From positions 1 through 56,888 of the forward strand of contig QHVM01000071.1 in the NCBI GenBank assembly GCA_003223555.1: a stretch of 56,888 nucleotides of DNA, given 5' to 3'. Numbering within the stretch: the first letter of the stretch is position 1; every line of letters begins with the position of its first letter. This DNA is from Acidobacteriota bacterium. GTDB lineage: Bacteria > Acidobacteriota > Vicinamibacteria > Fen-336. Below the pieces are notes generated by a model that saw nothing but the letters and a program-made list of their open reading frames with translations, searched no databases and had not been told where the DNA came from. Made by a program: the position numbers and the translations under genes. Shown here piece after piece: positions 33,494 through 41,535 of the stretch.

Positions 33494-34609
33494 TCACAGG
33501 TAGAGATGAAGCTGGGCCAGCAGCGTCCGGGTCACGAGACCACTCGCGCGGCCGCGGTCGCGGTAGAACGAGACGTCGACGTTCCACCGCGTTCGCGGCA
33601 GCAGGTTCGCCTCGAAGAGCAGCCTCAGCACACCGCCCGATGCGTTGCCGAGCTCGGTGCGGAGCTGGGGCGAGAACTTCAGCCACAGGCCTCGATAGAC
33701 CTCCCAGCCCGTCTCGTTGAGCAGGACGTAGGCGGGCGCTCCCGCCACGCCGTGCTGCACCTGCGCATCCGCCTCGGTCCAGGTCGTCAAGCGCGGAAGG
33801 GGAGCGAACCCGAACGCCACGCCGCCCGATCCGTTGCGCGGCACCACCGCCGAAGTGTTGCGGACGAGGCCCGAGACGACCAGCACGCTCCGCGGGCCGA
33901 GGTCCATCTGGAGCCGGCCGGCGGCCGTGAAGGCGCGCCGGCCGTCCTCGTGCAGGATCGAGTCGGCCCGCCCGGGGCCCGCCGTGAGCTGCAACAGGTG
34001 CCGCTCGCCGGTGTGGCTCACCTCGAGCCCATAGATCTGGTCGTAGACGTCGAGCCCCAGCGGCGCGCGCGTGAAGGCGGTGTGGTCGGCGAGCCGGACG
34101 CCGTAGGCGGGCAGGAACCGTCCCGCGCGGAAGCCGAACCCCTTCTCCGCCTGGTGCGCGACCCAGTACTCGTACGAGTCGACCTTCGTCCCCTCCGGCC
34201 GCGGCTGGCGGCCGACCTCGCCGTAGACGGTCCAGCCGTTCGCCTGGTAGGCGGCCAGCACGTCGGCGGTCATCAGGAGATCGCGGGTGGCGCTTCCCCC
34301 CTCGAAGCGGACGTCCAGGTGCGCGGGGCGCACGTCGATGCCGATGCTGACCGGACCCATCCGGTCCTCGGCCACGCTCCACCGCAGGTCCTGCTTTCCG
34401 CTGGAGGGGGACGGGTGGCTCCGGCCGGTCGTCGACAGCTCCTCGCGGGAGAGCGAACGGCCGTACGGCGTCAGCAGGCCGCCGCCGGTCGGCGAGAAGT
34501 GACAGGTGGTGCAGCGGGTGTACTGGCGGGACAGGAAGATCGGCTCCGCTCCCACCCGGCTCGCCCCGACGGCGACGAGCGCGAGCGCGGGCGCGGCGAG
34601 CCTCCTCAC
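33494..34609 (-). CDS. Predicted outer-membrane barrel with N-terminal CxxCH motif
   Basis: A 371-residue exported protein starting at a GTG that overlaps the upstream stop (GTGA). The signal peptide ends near ASRVGAEP. The mature N-terminus carries QYTRCTTCHFSPTGGGLLTP, a CxxCH haem-binding-type motif followed by a Gly-rich turn. The rest alternates polar and hydrophobic residues in a pattern typical of an outer-membrane barrel and ends in LHLYL. Proteins with this CxxCH-SPTGGG start plus a barrel are, to my knowledge, not functionally known. It is the last gene of an operon with a YceI protein and a Rieske protein, suggesting periplasmic electron transfer or a quinone/haem-related role. Confidence 0.65.
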   Translation of the reverse strand: MRRLAAPALALVAVGASRVGAEPIFLSRQYTRCTTCHFSPTGGGLLTPYGRSLSREELSTTGRSHPSPSSGKQDLRWSVAEDRMGPVSIGIDVRPAHLDVRFEGGSATRDLLMTADVLAAYQANGWTVYGEVGRQPRPEGTKVDSYEYWVAHQAEKGFGFRAGRFLPAYGVRLADHTAFTRAPLGLDVYDQIYGLEVSHTGERHLLQLTAGPGRADSILHEDGRRAFTAAGRLQMDLGPRSVLVVSGLVRNTSAVVPRNGSGGVAFGFAPLPRLTTWTEADAQVQHGVAGAPAYVLLNETGWEVYRGLWLKFSPQLRTELGNASGGVLRLLFEANLLPRTRWNVDVSFYRDRGRASGLVTRTLLAQLHLYL

Positions 34610-35211
34610 TGGACGGCCGACGGCGCGACGGCCGACAGCACCAGCGACACCTTCACCTGCACCTGCCCCTTCACGCCGAGCCCCATGTACTGCGGCCTGG
34701 CGATGCCGTAGTCGGCGAGCGTCACCGGGAAGCTGGCTTCCACCCGCACCGAGGATCCTTCGCGGCGCACCTCCGCCTGGCCGGCGATGGTCTTCTTCAC
34801 TCCGTGGAGGAGGAAGAGGCCGGTGAACGACGTGCGGCGCGGGAACCCTTCCGCTCCGGCGTCGGCGAGGCGGATGTCGGAGAGGACGGCGGTGTCGTAG
34901 CCCTCGCCCTTGTCCACCTCGAGGTACGTGCCGCGGAGGTGGTCGTTGCGCAGGCCGATTCCGGTGTCGAGCGTCCGCAGGTCGACGGCCAGGCCGCCGG
35001 TGAGCGCGGCCGGACGCACGCCGGCCACGGCCAGCGACCCGGCGAGCGAGCTCGTCCGCGCTTCGAAAGAGCCGCCCACGGTCAGCGGGCAGACGACGCG
35101 GACGTCGGCCCGTGCCACGCGCCACGACTCCCTCGCCGCGGCCGGTCCATTCGCGGCGAACAGAGCGGCCAGGCCGGCCGCGGCCGCCCCGGCGACGAGC
35201 GCCCTCCTCAT
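34606..35211 (-). CDS. YceI-family periplasmic protein
   Basis: A 201-residue secreted protein with a Tat/Sec-style signal (MRRALVAGAAAAGLAALFAA). The mature YceI-like lipocalin fold is recognised from RVVCPLTVGGSFEARTSSL, RNDHLRGTYLEVDKGEGYD, FTGLFLLHGVKKTIAGQAEV and the final strand GLGVKGQVQVKVSLVL. YceI proteins bind isoprenoid lipids such as polyprenyl quinone precursors. The ATG overlaps the stop of the upstream Rieske gene (ATGA) and its own stop overlaps the GTG of the CxxCH barrel gene. This tight packing suggests a shared process around a quinone or isoprenoid. Confidence 0.8.
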   Translation of the reverse strand: MRRALVAGAAAAGLAALFAANGPAAARESWRVARADVRVVCPLTVGGSFEARTSSLAGSLAVAGVRPAALTGGLAVDLRTLDTGIGLRNDHLRGTYLEVDKGEGYDTAVLSDIRLADAGAEGFPRRTSFTGLFLLHGVKKTIAGQAEVRREGSSVRVEASFPVTLADYGIARPQYMGLGVKGQVQVKVSLVLSAVAPSAVQ

Positions 35212-35678
35212 AGGGCGATCGTCAGGACGCCGTTGGCGAAGCGCGTGGTATAGGAGCGTAGCGCCGTGACGGCGGGGCCGTTCAGGACGTGTCCGCTCGG
35301 GTCGAAGCGCGACCCGTGGCACGGGCAGACGTAGGTCTGGCTCTCGTAGCCGGTGATCGTGCACGCCTCGTGCGTGCAGGTCGCCGTGAGCGCAGAGAAG
35401 GTGTCCTGGCCCGTGCGGGCGACGAGGAAGAGCCCGCTCGAGGTCTGCACCAGCGCGGCGCTTCCGACCGAGGCCAGCGGCGAGCTGGCGTCGATGGTGA
35501 GGCTGATGACCCCGCTGGCCACCGTGCCGCTGACCCTGGACAGGGCGGCCGCCGAGCTGGGCGAGGTGAGCCCGGCCCCCGCCCCGCAGCCCTGCAGGGC
35601 GCTCCCGATCGTAGCCAACGCCACGGCCTGGCAGGCCTGGGTGCAGAATTCACGCCGCGTCTGCCGGGACAGTTTCAT
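35208..35678 (-). CDS. Rieske 2Fe-2S periplasmic protein
   Basis: A 156-residue protein. The N-terminus MKLSRQTRREFCTQACQAVA carries a twin-arginine-like RRxF motif, followed by a hydrophobic segment and Cys residues (LQGCGAG) that may serve as a lipobox. The Rieske cluster ligands are in ATCTHEACTITG and YVCPCHGSRFDPSGHVLNG (CxH and CxxH). The fold is the small, soluble Rieske type seen in arsenite-oxidase small subunits and standalone exported ferredoxins, not a cytochrome bc1 subunit. The ATG has a GGAG site ten bases upstream. It leads the Rieske-YceI-CxxCH operon and is divergent from the VWA gene. Confidence 0.85.
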   Translation of the reverse strand: MKLSRQTRREFCTQACQAVALATIGSALQGCGAGAGLTSPSSAAALSRVSGTVASGVISLTIDASSPLASVGSAALVQTSSGLFLVARTGQDTFSALTATCTHEACTITGYESQTYVCPCHGSRFDPSGHVLNGPAVTALRSYTTRFANGVLTIAL

Positions 35679-35965
35679 CGCGCCAGCTCCTCTTCGTGGC
35701 CCTTGCGCCATGCGCGGCGTGTTGCAATGCCCGTACCGTGACGCGGGCACGGATCCTGCTCTTAGGCGGCTACGGGGCGCAAAATCTTCCGGCCTCGCCA
35801 AAGGTTCTTTAGACACGGGGCGTGGGGCGGGCCGTGATGTTCCTGGAACTGTTGGTGTTGGCGCCGGCAAGGGACAATAGGTCTACTTTGCTCGAATCTG
35901 TGCTGGCCGAGAGCGCTGTCCTCGACGTTGACCAGGGGTGTCTCCCCCGAGGACGGAGGGTTGCC

Positions 35966-37278
35966 ATGTCGAGAGACCGTTCGTTCGTAGGGCTGGTGGC
36001 CGTGCTGATCCTGGCGGTGCTCGCGGCAGGGACCGCCGGGGTCGCCCTGGCCCGGGTCGAGGATCCCCTCACCACGGCGGACCTCGTCCGGTTCCTGCGC
36101 GCGGGGATCAGCGAGCGCACCATACTCGCCGAGCTGCGCGACCGCGGTTTCGCCGAGACGCTCGACGCCACGCGGGAGGCTACGCTACGCGAGGCCGGGG
36201 CCAGCGAGACCCTCGTCGTCGCCGTCCGCCGGGCGGTGCCGCCTGGCGCGGCCTCGGCTCCGGCCGGTGCTCCCTCGACGCCCACCGCCACCGCCTGGCC
36301 GCGCCCCCCCAAGGGTACGTCGTCTCCGGCCGCCGAAGGGCCGCGCGGGCTGACCTTCGGCGCCACTACCCGCTCGGTGCGGGTGCCGGTCTCCGTCCTC
36401 GACAAGCGCGGCCAGCCGATCCTGGGGCTGCGGGGCGAGGACGCATCGCGCTGGCCCTGGACGTCAGCGCGAGCATGGCGGGCAAGATGAGGCAGGTCTC
36501 GGAGGCGTTGCGGCACTTCATCGACCTCCTCGAGCCGGCCGACGAGATCATGGTCATCACGTTCAGCGCCGACGTGAGCGTGGACCAGGACTTCACGTCC
36601 GATCGCGACCTGCTGGAGCGCGTCTTCTCGCGGCTGCGACCGGCCCAGGGGACGGCGCTCTACGACGCCGCCATCGAGGCCATCCACCGCGTGGCGGCCG
36701 GCCCCGCCGAGAGCAAGGCGGTCGTGCTCGTGACCGACGGCATGGACACGGCCAGCATGGCTTCCTTCGAGGAAGTCCGCGAGTTAGCCCGGCGGTCCGA
36801 GGTGCCGATCTTCTCGATCGGCATCGGCAGCGAGACGAGCTTCCTCAGGAGCGTGCTCCGCCCCGGGGGCGGCTTCGGAGGCGGCGGCCGCGGACCCCGC
36901 GGCTGGCCGGGGGGGGGCGGGGGCGGCCGGGGAGGCTGGCCCGGCGGCGGCGGCCGCGGCGGGTGGCCGGGCGGCGGCGGCCGGGGCGGGCCCGGGGGCC
37001 CGATGGGCGGGGAATCCGATTTCGACGGGCGGCCCCTGCAAGAGCTGGCCGACGACAGCGGCGGGCGGGCCGAGATCCTGAAGGGCCTCGAGCACGATCA
37101 CGGCCCGGTCGATCGCCTCAAGGAGGCCGTGGAGTCGATCGCGGTCACCCTGCGGCATCGCTACCTGGTGGGCTACGAGCCGCAAGGCGGAAAGGCAGGC
37201 TGGCGCAAGATCAAGGTCGAGGTCGACCGTCCCTCGGTCACCGTCCAGTCGCGCAAGGGGTATTACACGGAAGGCTGA
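35966..37278 (+). pseudogene. VWA-domain protein broken by internal deletion/frameshift
   Basis: The 5' frame from the ATG at 35966 (GGAGGG site upstream) encodes a signal anchor, a helical region and a beta strand (VPVSVLDKRGQPILGLRGED), and is then lost near 36445. The downstream frame resumes as RIALALDVSASMAGKM, a MIDAS DxSxS motif, and runs to 37278 through SKAVVLVTDGMDTAS and the ending YLVGYEPQGGKAGW. In the VWFA-related family about 30 residues (a 'DF-V-EDG' segment) lie between the two parts. Their absence plus the frame change means an internal deletion, so no full product is expected if the sequence is right. A Gly-Trp-Pro low-complexity block sits between 36864 and 37012. Confidence 0.7.
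36864..37012 (+). repeat. Gly-rich low-complexity repeat (RGGWPGGGG-like units)
   Basis: Inside the VWA gene, three or more copies of a 9-residue unit close to RGGWPGGGG form a Gly/Arg/Trp/Pro-rich stretch of about 50 residues. It is disordered and probably a flexible or sticky linker. The G-rich DNA here is also prone to assembly error. Confidence 0.8.
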
Positions 37279-37421
37279 GACGTCGCCGCCTTGCCGCAGC
37301 GGTGGCCGAGCAGAAGAGAAGGGTCAGCCTGATGTGGGGCTCTTGCCTCGCCTCGCGCGCTGGCTCATGATGGCATACACCGCCGGCGCGAGGCAGCCGC
37401 GCCAGCAAGGAGGCTTCTTCC

Positions 37422-37907
37422 ATGCCCACCCGAAAGCCCCGCCGGGCCGCGCGCGCCGGCCGGACGGCCGCCCGGAAGACGACCGCCCGTACCGCGCCCC
37501 GGCGCGAGCGCCGGCGTCAGGACTCCGAGACCCTGCGCTTGCGCTCGATCGAGCCCAGCTTCACCGTGGGCGACCTCGAGCGGAGCCTGCGCTTCTACAC
37601 CGACGTCCTCGGCTTCACGGTCGGCGAGCGTTGGACCGACGGCGGCGTGCTCCGGGGAGTCATGCTCAAGGCGGGCGCCTGCGGCCTGGGTCTCTCGCAG
37701 GACGACTGGTCGAAGGGGCGCGACCGCGAGAAGGGTATCGGGTTCCGGGTCTGGTGCCAGACCGCGCAGGACATCGACGCCCTCGCCGCCCGCATCAAGG
37801 CGGCCGGCAGCCGCCTCAGCCAGGAGCCGAAGGACGAGTCCTGGGGCGGGCGGAGCTTGACCGTGGACGACCCTGACGGCTTCCGCCTGACGATCTATCG
37901 GGAGTGA
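37422..37907 (+). CDS. VOC-family (glyoxalase/bleomycin-type) protein with basic N-terminal tail
   Basis: A 161-residue protein. The first 35 or so residues are Arg/Lys/Ala-rich (MPTRKPRRAARAGRTAARKT). A single VOC module follows (SIEPSFTVGDLERSLRFYTD through DDPDGFRLTIYRE). The metal-ligand positions are not all obvious. VOC proteins include isomerases, dioxygenases and resistance proteins; no substrate can be given. The start is supported by an AAGGAGG site. The basic tail is unusual for the family and resembles the composition of the protein at 2274-2714, so nucleic-acid binding is possible. Confidence 0.75.
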   Translation: MPTRKPRRAARAGRTAARKTTARTAPRRERRRQDSETLRLRSIEPSFTVGDLERSLRFYTDVLGFTVGERWTDGGVLRGVMLKAGACGLGLSQDDWSKGRDREKGIGFRVWCQTAQDIDALAARIKAAGSRLSQEPKDESWGGRSLTVDDPDGFRLTIYRE

Positions 37908-37916
37908 ACCGCGGTC

Positions 37917-38175
37917 TCATGGCTCGTTGACCCCGGCCCAGACCATCCAGTGATAGGGGTCGTCCATGGCGGCCGGCGATTCCGGCATGTCGCGGCCGAG
38001 CCACCATGACAGCAGCGACAGAAGGGCGCCCGCCGGCGCGTGGGCGAGCGCCGCGCGCCGCTCGGCGGCGAGTCCCCGCCCGCGTGGCAGCTCGGCCAGC
38101 CGGCGGTCGATCCCCCGCGCGAAATGTCCCGTAGCCATTACCTCGAAGAACTCCTCGGCGTCGCTGAGGAGCTGC
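37917..38175 (-). pseudogene. C-terminal remnant of a TetR-family regulator
   Basis: The minus-strand frame reads LLSDAEEFFEVMATGHFARG, then ALAHAPAGALLSLLSWWLGR and DMPESPAAMDDPYHWMVWAG, ending at 37917. This is the ligand-binding C-terminal half of a TetR protein (a stretch like 'GALLGLLRWWL..MP.SPEEM' is typical). The DNA-binding half is missing on this strand. A TetR helix-turn-helix fragment lies directly next to it on the opposite strand (38181-38237), so the gene was scrambled rather than simply truncated. Confidence 0.6.
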
Positions 38176-38180
38176 TCGAT

Positions 38181-38240
38181 CGCGCCGGGGTCGGGCGCTC
38201 GACCTTCTACGTGCACTATCGCGACAAGAACGCCGCATGA
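38181..38240 (+). pseudogene. Inverted TetR helix-turn-helix fragment
   Basis: The plus strand reads RAGVGRSTFYVHYRDKNAA before a stop. This is the recognition-helix end of a TetR HTH (consensus 'RAGVGRSTFYxHYxDK'). It abuts the TetR C-terminal half on the other strand. The stop overlaps the start of the next gene. Confidence 0.6.
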
Positions 38241-38920
38241 CGGACGATCGGAAAGGCGGCGCCGCGCTGATCGCGGGCGCGGTCCTCGGCCTGCTGACCA
38301 TGAGCCTGCACCCGTCGGGGCGCGATCTCCTCGCGACGGGCCAGTTCTCGCCGACGGCGTTCCTGGCCGGGCTCGCCCATGCGATCGCCATCGCGAGCAT
38401 GCCGTTGTCCTTCCTCGGCGCGCTCGCGCTCTCCCGGCGGCTGGCCGCGCCGGACCGGCTCGCCGTCGCGGCGCTCGTGGTGTACGGCTTCGCGCTGGCG
38501 GCGGGGCTGGCGGCCGCCACGCTGAGCGGCTTCGTCGCGCCGGGCCTCGCGCGGCAGCTCATCGACGCGTCGCCCCCGGCCACCGACCACTGGCGGGTCC
38601 TCTTCCAGTACAACGGGCTGCTCAACCAGGCGTTCGCGAGAGTCCTGGTGGTGGCTTCGGCGACGGCCATCGTGCTCTGGTCCTTGTCCATCGTGAGCCG
38701 CCGAGCGCTCGCTCCCGGCGTGGGCATCTACGGCCTCGTGTCGGGCCCGGTGATCGTCGTCGCGGTCGTGTCCGGCCACTTGAGGCTGGACGTGCACGGG
38801 TTCGGCCTGGTCGTCCTCGCCCAGTCGGCGTGGTTCATCATCGTCGGCGCTCGGCTGTGGCGGTCCGGCCTCGAGACGGGAGCCCATCGGCCGGGCGGAG
38901 TCCACTCTCCGAGCCCGTGA
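38237..38920 (+). CDS. Multi-pass membrane protein, unknown function
   Basis: A 227-residue protein with about six hydrophobic helices (for example ALIAGAVLGLLTMSLHP, LAVAALVVYGFALAAGLAAA and VGIYGLVSGPVIVVAVVSG). I do not recognise a named family. The ATG overlaps the stop of the inverted TetR fragment, and no strong ribosome-binding site is seen, because the sequence upstream has been rearranged. It may have been the original target of the broken TetR regulator. Confidence 0.6.
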   Translation: MTDDRKGGAALIAGAVLGLLTMSLHPSGRDLLATGQFSPTAFLAGLAHAIAIASMPLSFLGALALSRRLAAPDRLAVAALVVYGFALAAGLAAATLSGFVAPGLARQLIDASPPATDHWRVLFQYNGLLNQAFARVLVVASATAIVLWSLSIVSRRALAPGVGIYGLVSGPVIVVAVVSGHLRLDVHGFGLVVLAQSAWFIIVGARLWRSGLETGAHRPGGVHSPSP

Positions 38921-38976
38921 CGCTTTGCGTATAAACGCTGCCGCCCGAGGGCGCGTCGATGCGTGGGACGCCGCTC

Positions 38977-39438
38977 TCAGGGCATGGGCAGCCGGGGATC
39001 GAACGGAAAGGGCATGGGCTCTCCGATGCTGATGTCCGCGAAGCCAGGGTGGGACGGGTTCAGCACGTAGTTGAACTCGTCGGGCACCACGACGCTCGGC
39101 ACCCTCAGCACGGCGCTGCCGCCCTGAGCGACCCACCGGTCGCCGATCGCTCTCGTCTCCGGAGGCGGCGGATGATCCCGCCAGCTCGCGGGAAGCTCCG
39201 CGGGCTCGATCGCGGTCACCATCGACTCGTCGAAGTGCACCCGCACCGCCGAGTACGCGGGGAGGATCCCGCTCGGCAGATGCACGAGGACCTCGACGAG
39301 GGCGAGCGACAGCGTGCCCGACGTGTAGACGACGGCGATCCCCACGCTGTTCCAGCGGCCGCCAGACTTCCGGGCGCCCTGGCCGTCCCAGGCGCCAGAG
39401 AGCAGCTTCGTCTTGGTCAACCGCCAGGCCGACAGCAT
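38977..39438 (-). CDS. RES-domain toxin (NAD+ phosphorylase type)
   Basis: A 153-residue RES protein. Family positions are visible: the Arg in KSGGRWNSVGIAVVYTSG, the Glu in LSLALVEVLVHL and the Ser in VVPDEFNYVLNPSHPGF. RES toxins such as MbcT and Res deplete NAD+. The Xre-type antitoxin gene is directly upstream and its stop overlaps this gene's start, the standard order for this class. Confidence 0.87.
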   Translation of the reverse strand: MLSAWRLTKTKLLSGAWDGQGARKSGGRWNSVGIAVVYTSGTLSLALVEVLVHLPSGILPAYSAVRVHFDESMVTAIEPAELPASWRDHPPPPETRAIGDRWVAQGGSAVLRVPSVVVPDEFNYVLNPSHPGFADISIGEPMPFPFDPRLPMP

Positions 39439-39938
39439 CAGGTCAATACGCCGTGCTCCAGCCGATCGACGAGGGCTTCCACCTCACGCGCGCCGAGGTC
39501 GGCCCTGGCCAGGACCATCGGCCGCTGCCCGCCGAGGCCGCCCTGCGGGTTGGCCAGCCACTGGCGGGCTCCCTCCGCGTCGCCTTCGAACAGCTCCAGC
39601 GTCCGCCCGAAGACCCGGCAGAGCCGCAGGAGGCGATCGGACTCTTCCGGGTCGAGGCGGCCCTGCTTCTTGCGCCGGGCCAGCGTACGCGGCTTGATCG
39701 CGACCGCGGCGGCCAGCTCGGCCATCGACAGGCCGGAGTTCCTTTGAAACCGTACGAGCGCTTGGAAGGCAAGTCCCTTCTCGATGCGCTTGAAGATCCT
39801 TATCGGGTCCTGGGGGCGCAGCCCGGCCAGCGCCACGTACCAGTAAGCGCCCGGCCGGCCCGCCCTGATTGCCTCACGGTACGCCTCGATCGGTGCTGGT
39901 TGCGACGACGGGGTCTCTGCGAGCGTGCCCTCCACCAT
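39438..39938 (-). CDS. Xre/MbcA/ParS-type antitoxin for the RES toxin
   Basis: A 166-residue antitoxin. An N-terminal Xre-like HTH (GLSMAELAAAVAIKPRTLARRKKQGRL is split by the family as a HTH) is followed by the DUF2384-like toxin-binding domain (LCRVFGRTLELFEGDAEGAR, then QWLANPQGGLGGQRP). This class binds and blocks RES toxins and represses the operon. The GGAGGGG site lies 6 bases before the ATG. An inverted repeat that could be its operator is just upstream (39952-39981). Confidence 0.88.
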   Translation of the reverse strand: MVEGTLAETPSSQPAPIEAYREAIRAGRPGAYWYVALAGLRPQDPIRIFKRIEKGLAFQALVRFQRNSGLSMAELAAAVAIKPRTLARRKKQGRLDPEESDRLLRLCRVFGRTLELFEGDAEGARQWLANPQGGLGGQRPMVLARADLGAREVEALVDRLEHGVLT

Positions 39939-39951
39939 GTGTTCCCCTCCG

Positions 39952-39991
39952 CCATTTGGCTAATTCTGTCATGCCAGATGGCTGACTGCAA
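39952..39991 (-). promoter_or_regulatory. Promoter with overlapping inverted-repeat operator of the toxin-antitoxin pair
   Basis: Inverted repeat CCATTTGGC (39952-39960) and GCCAGATGG (39973-39981), one mismatch, 12-base spacer. On the minus strand TTGCAG (39991-39986), 17 bases, then CAGAAT (39968-39963) form a fair promoter. The repeat spans the spacer and -10, a good position for repression by the Xre antitoxin. Confidence 0.5.
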
Positions 39992-40060
39992 GTGGGATGT
40001 GGGCCCCCTCACGGCCCCGCGGGCGCGGATCGGTTACCTTCCGCGTTTGGGGGTGTACCC

Positions 40061-40798
40061 ATGTTCCTGAGAACTGCGCGTCATCTCGTGGTCCTGATCG
40101 CCGCCGCCGCGATGTGGCGCTGCGGCTCGAGTCCCACCTCGCCTTCCGGCGGCGTGAAGCTCCAGGGAGTGGTGGTGCAGGACGCGACCGCGACCTCGGC
40201 CAGCGCGGGAGTCTCCGCCCGATCCGCCGCCAAGGCCGGCAAGATCGTGGTGACCGTCCAGGAGAATCCCTCCCTCTCGGTCACCGTGTCGGGCAACGGC
40301 ACGTTCGAGATCCAGGGCCTTCCGGCAGGGGGCTTCACCCTGGTGTTCTCGGTGAACGGAGCGACCGTGGGCCAGATCACGATCACCGCCGTCGCGGAAG
40401 GCACCACAATCAAGATCGTGGTCAGGGTATCGGATCAGGAGGTCGAGCTGGTCGACATGGAGACCGACGACGACACCGGCAGCGGGAACGGGGACCAGGG
40501 CACCAAGACCTGCATGATCGAGGGCGGAAAGCCCGGGGCCGGCATCGAGCTGGAAGGCAACGTCGACTCGGGCACCAGCAGCCAGTTCAAGCTGCGGGTC
40601 AACGGCAACCGCTCCAGCGGGCTGGTCGACGTGGCCGCCGCGGGAGCGAGCTACAAGTGCAACGGGAACAAGGGCGGCAGCGACTGCAAGAGCAACCTCA
40701 AGACGGGATCCAAGGTGCACGTGGGGGGCAACCTTACGAGCTGCACCACCAGCGCCGCCAGCGTCACGGCCACCGAGGTCATGATCCAGAAGGACTGA
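40061..40798 (+). CDS. Lipoprotein with carboxypeptidase-like beta domain
   Basis: A 245-residue predicted lipoprotein. The signal ends in AAAAMWRCGSS (Cys near residue 21). A beta-sandwich-like region follows (SVTVSGNGTFEIQGLPAGGF, then TLVFSVNGATVGQITI), typical of carboxypeptidase-regulatory folds. An acidic linker and a second region with paired cysteines (TKTCMIEGG, SYKCNGNKGGSDCKS, GGNLTSCTTS) complete it. The second region looks like an OB-type or calcium-binding-type module with possible disulfides. Function is unknown. The downstream barrel gene starts three bases after the stop, so the two are probably one unit. Confidence 0.7.
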   Translation: MFLRTARHLVVLIAAAAMWRCGSSPTSPSGGVKLQGVVVQDATATSASAGVSARSAAKAGKIVVTVQENPSLSVTVSGNGTFEIQGLPAGGFTLVFSVNGATVGQITITAVAEGTTIKIVVRVSDQEVELVDMETDDDTGSGNGDQGTKTCMIEGGKPGAGIELEGNVDSGTSSQFKLRVNGNRSSGLVDVAAAGASYKCNGNKGGSDCKSNLKTGSKVHVGGNLTSCTTSAASVTATEVMIQKD

Positions 40799-40800
40799 AT

Positions 40801-41343
40801 GTGAGGCTGGCCTGGACGCTGGGCGCGATCCTCCTCCTGTCGCACCCCGCCGGGGCGAGCGCGGCCGCGCGCGCTCGCCCCGCGGCGAGGTCCCCCGCAT
40901 CGGGCACCGACCTGTCGGCGTCCTATTCGTTCCTCCGCTCCGGCGAGGCCCACCTCCATGGCGCCGACGTCGCCGCCTCGTTCCGTCTCCGGCGGAGCTG
41001 GCGGCTGCTGGGGGACCTCAGCGTCCATTCCGGGTCGTTCGCGGGAGCGGACCTGAAGCAGGTCAATTTCATGGGGGGGCTGCGCCGGCTCTTCGGCGGC
41101 CGGACCTGGCAGCCTTTCGGCCAGGCCATGATCGGCGGCTCCCATGCGACCAGCCGGTTCTCGGACGTGCTGGCCTCGAGCCAGACGGGCTGGGGCGGCG
41201 CCCTCGGCGCCGGCGTCGACTATCGGCTGTCGCCGCGCTGGGCCCTGCGCGGCCAGGGAGACTACCTGCTCCTGCACTGGGACGCCGGCTGGGACGCGGA
41301 TCCGCGCCTGTCGATCGGCCTGGCCTACCGCTTCCCGCGCTAG
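40801..41343 (+). CDS. Small outer-membrane beta-barrel protein
   Basis: A 180-residue exported protein starting at a GTG two bases after the lipoprotein stop. The signal peptide (LAWTLGAILLLSHPAGASA) is followed by beta strands of the OmpA/OprF-like small barrel (DLSASYSFLRSGEAHLHGAD to GLAYRFPR). The short strands, Gly turns and aromatic girdle residues support a barrel of about eight strands. The pairing with a lipoprotein suggests a surface-lipoprotein partner. No catalytic motif is seen. Confidence 0.68.
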   Translation: MRLAWTLGAILLLSHPAGASAAARARPAARSPASGTDLSASYSFLRSGEAHLHGADVAASFRLRRSWRLLGDLSVHSGSFAGADLKQVNFMGGLRRLFGGRTWQPFGQAMIGGSHATSRFSDVLASSQTGWGGALGAGVDYRLSPRWALRGQGDYLLLHWDAGWDADPRLSIGLAYRFPR

Positions 41344-41535
41344 CTTCCGCGCTTGACTAGCTCCAGTGCCGGGCGTACCTTGGCGGCCGTCGAGATGGAG
41401 TTGCGGCCGTTGCTCGGGTGCGTCGCCAGGGCGCACGTCGTTTGACGAGCAGCCCTCTCAGGTTCTCCTTCACCCAAAGCGCGGTCGCCGTTTGGCTCGC
41501 CGAGGAGGCCAGCGCCTCGGTCAGGGGGTACGCCC

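Noticed and set aside
36864-37012. G-rich repeat as a CRISPR or regulatory array
   Set aside because: It is in frame inside the VWA gene, codes for Gly/Trp/Pro units and has no spacers.
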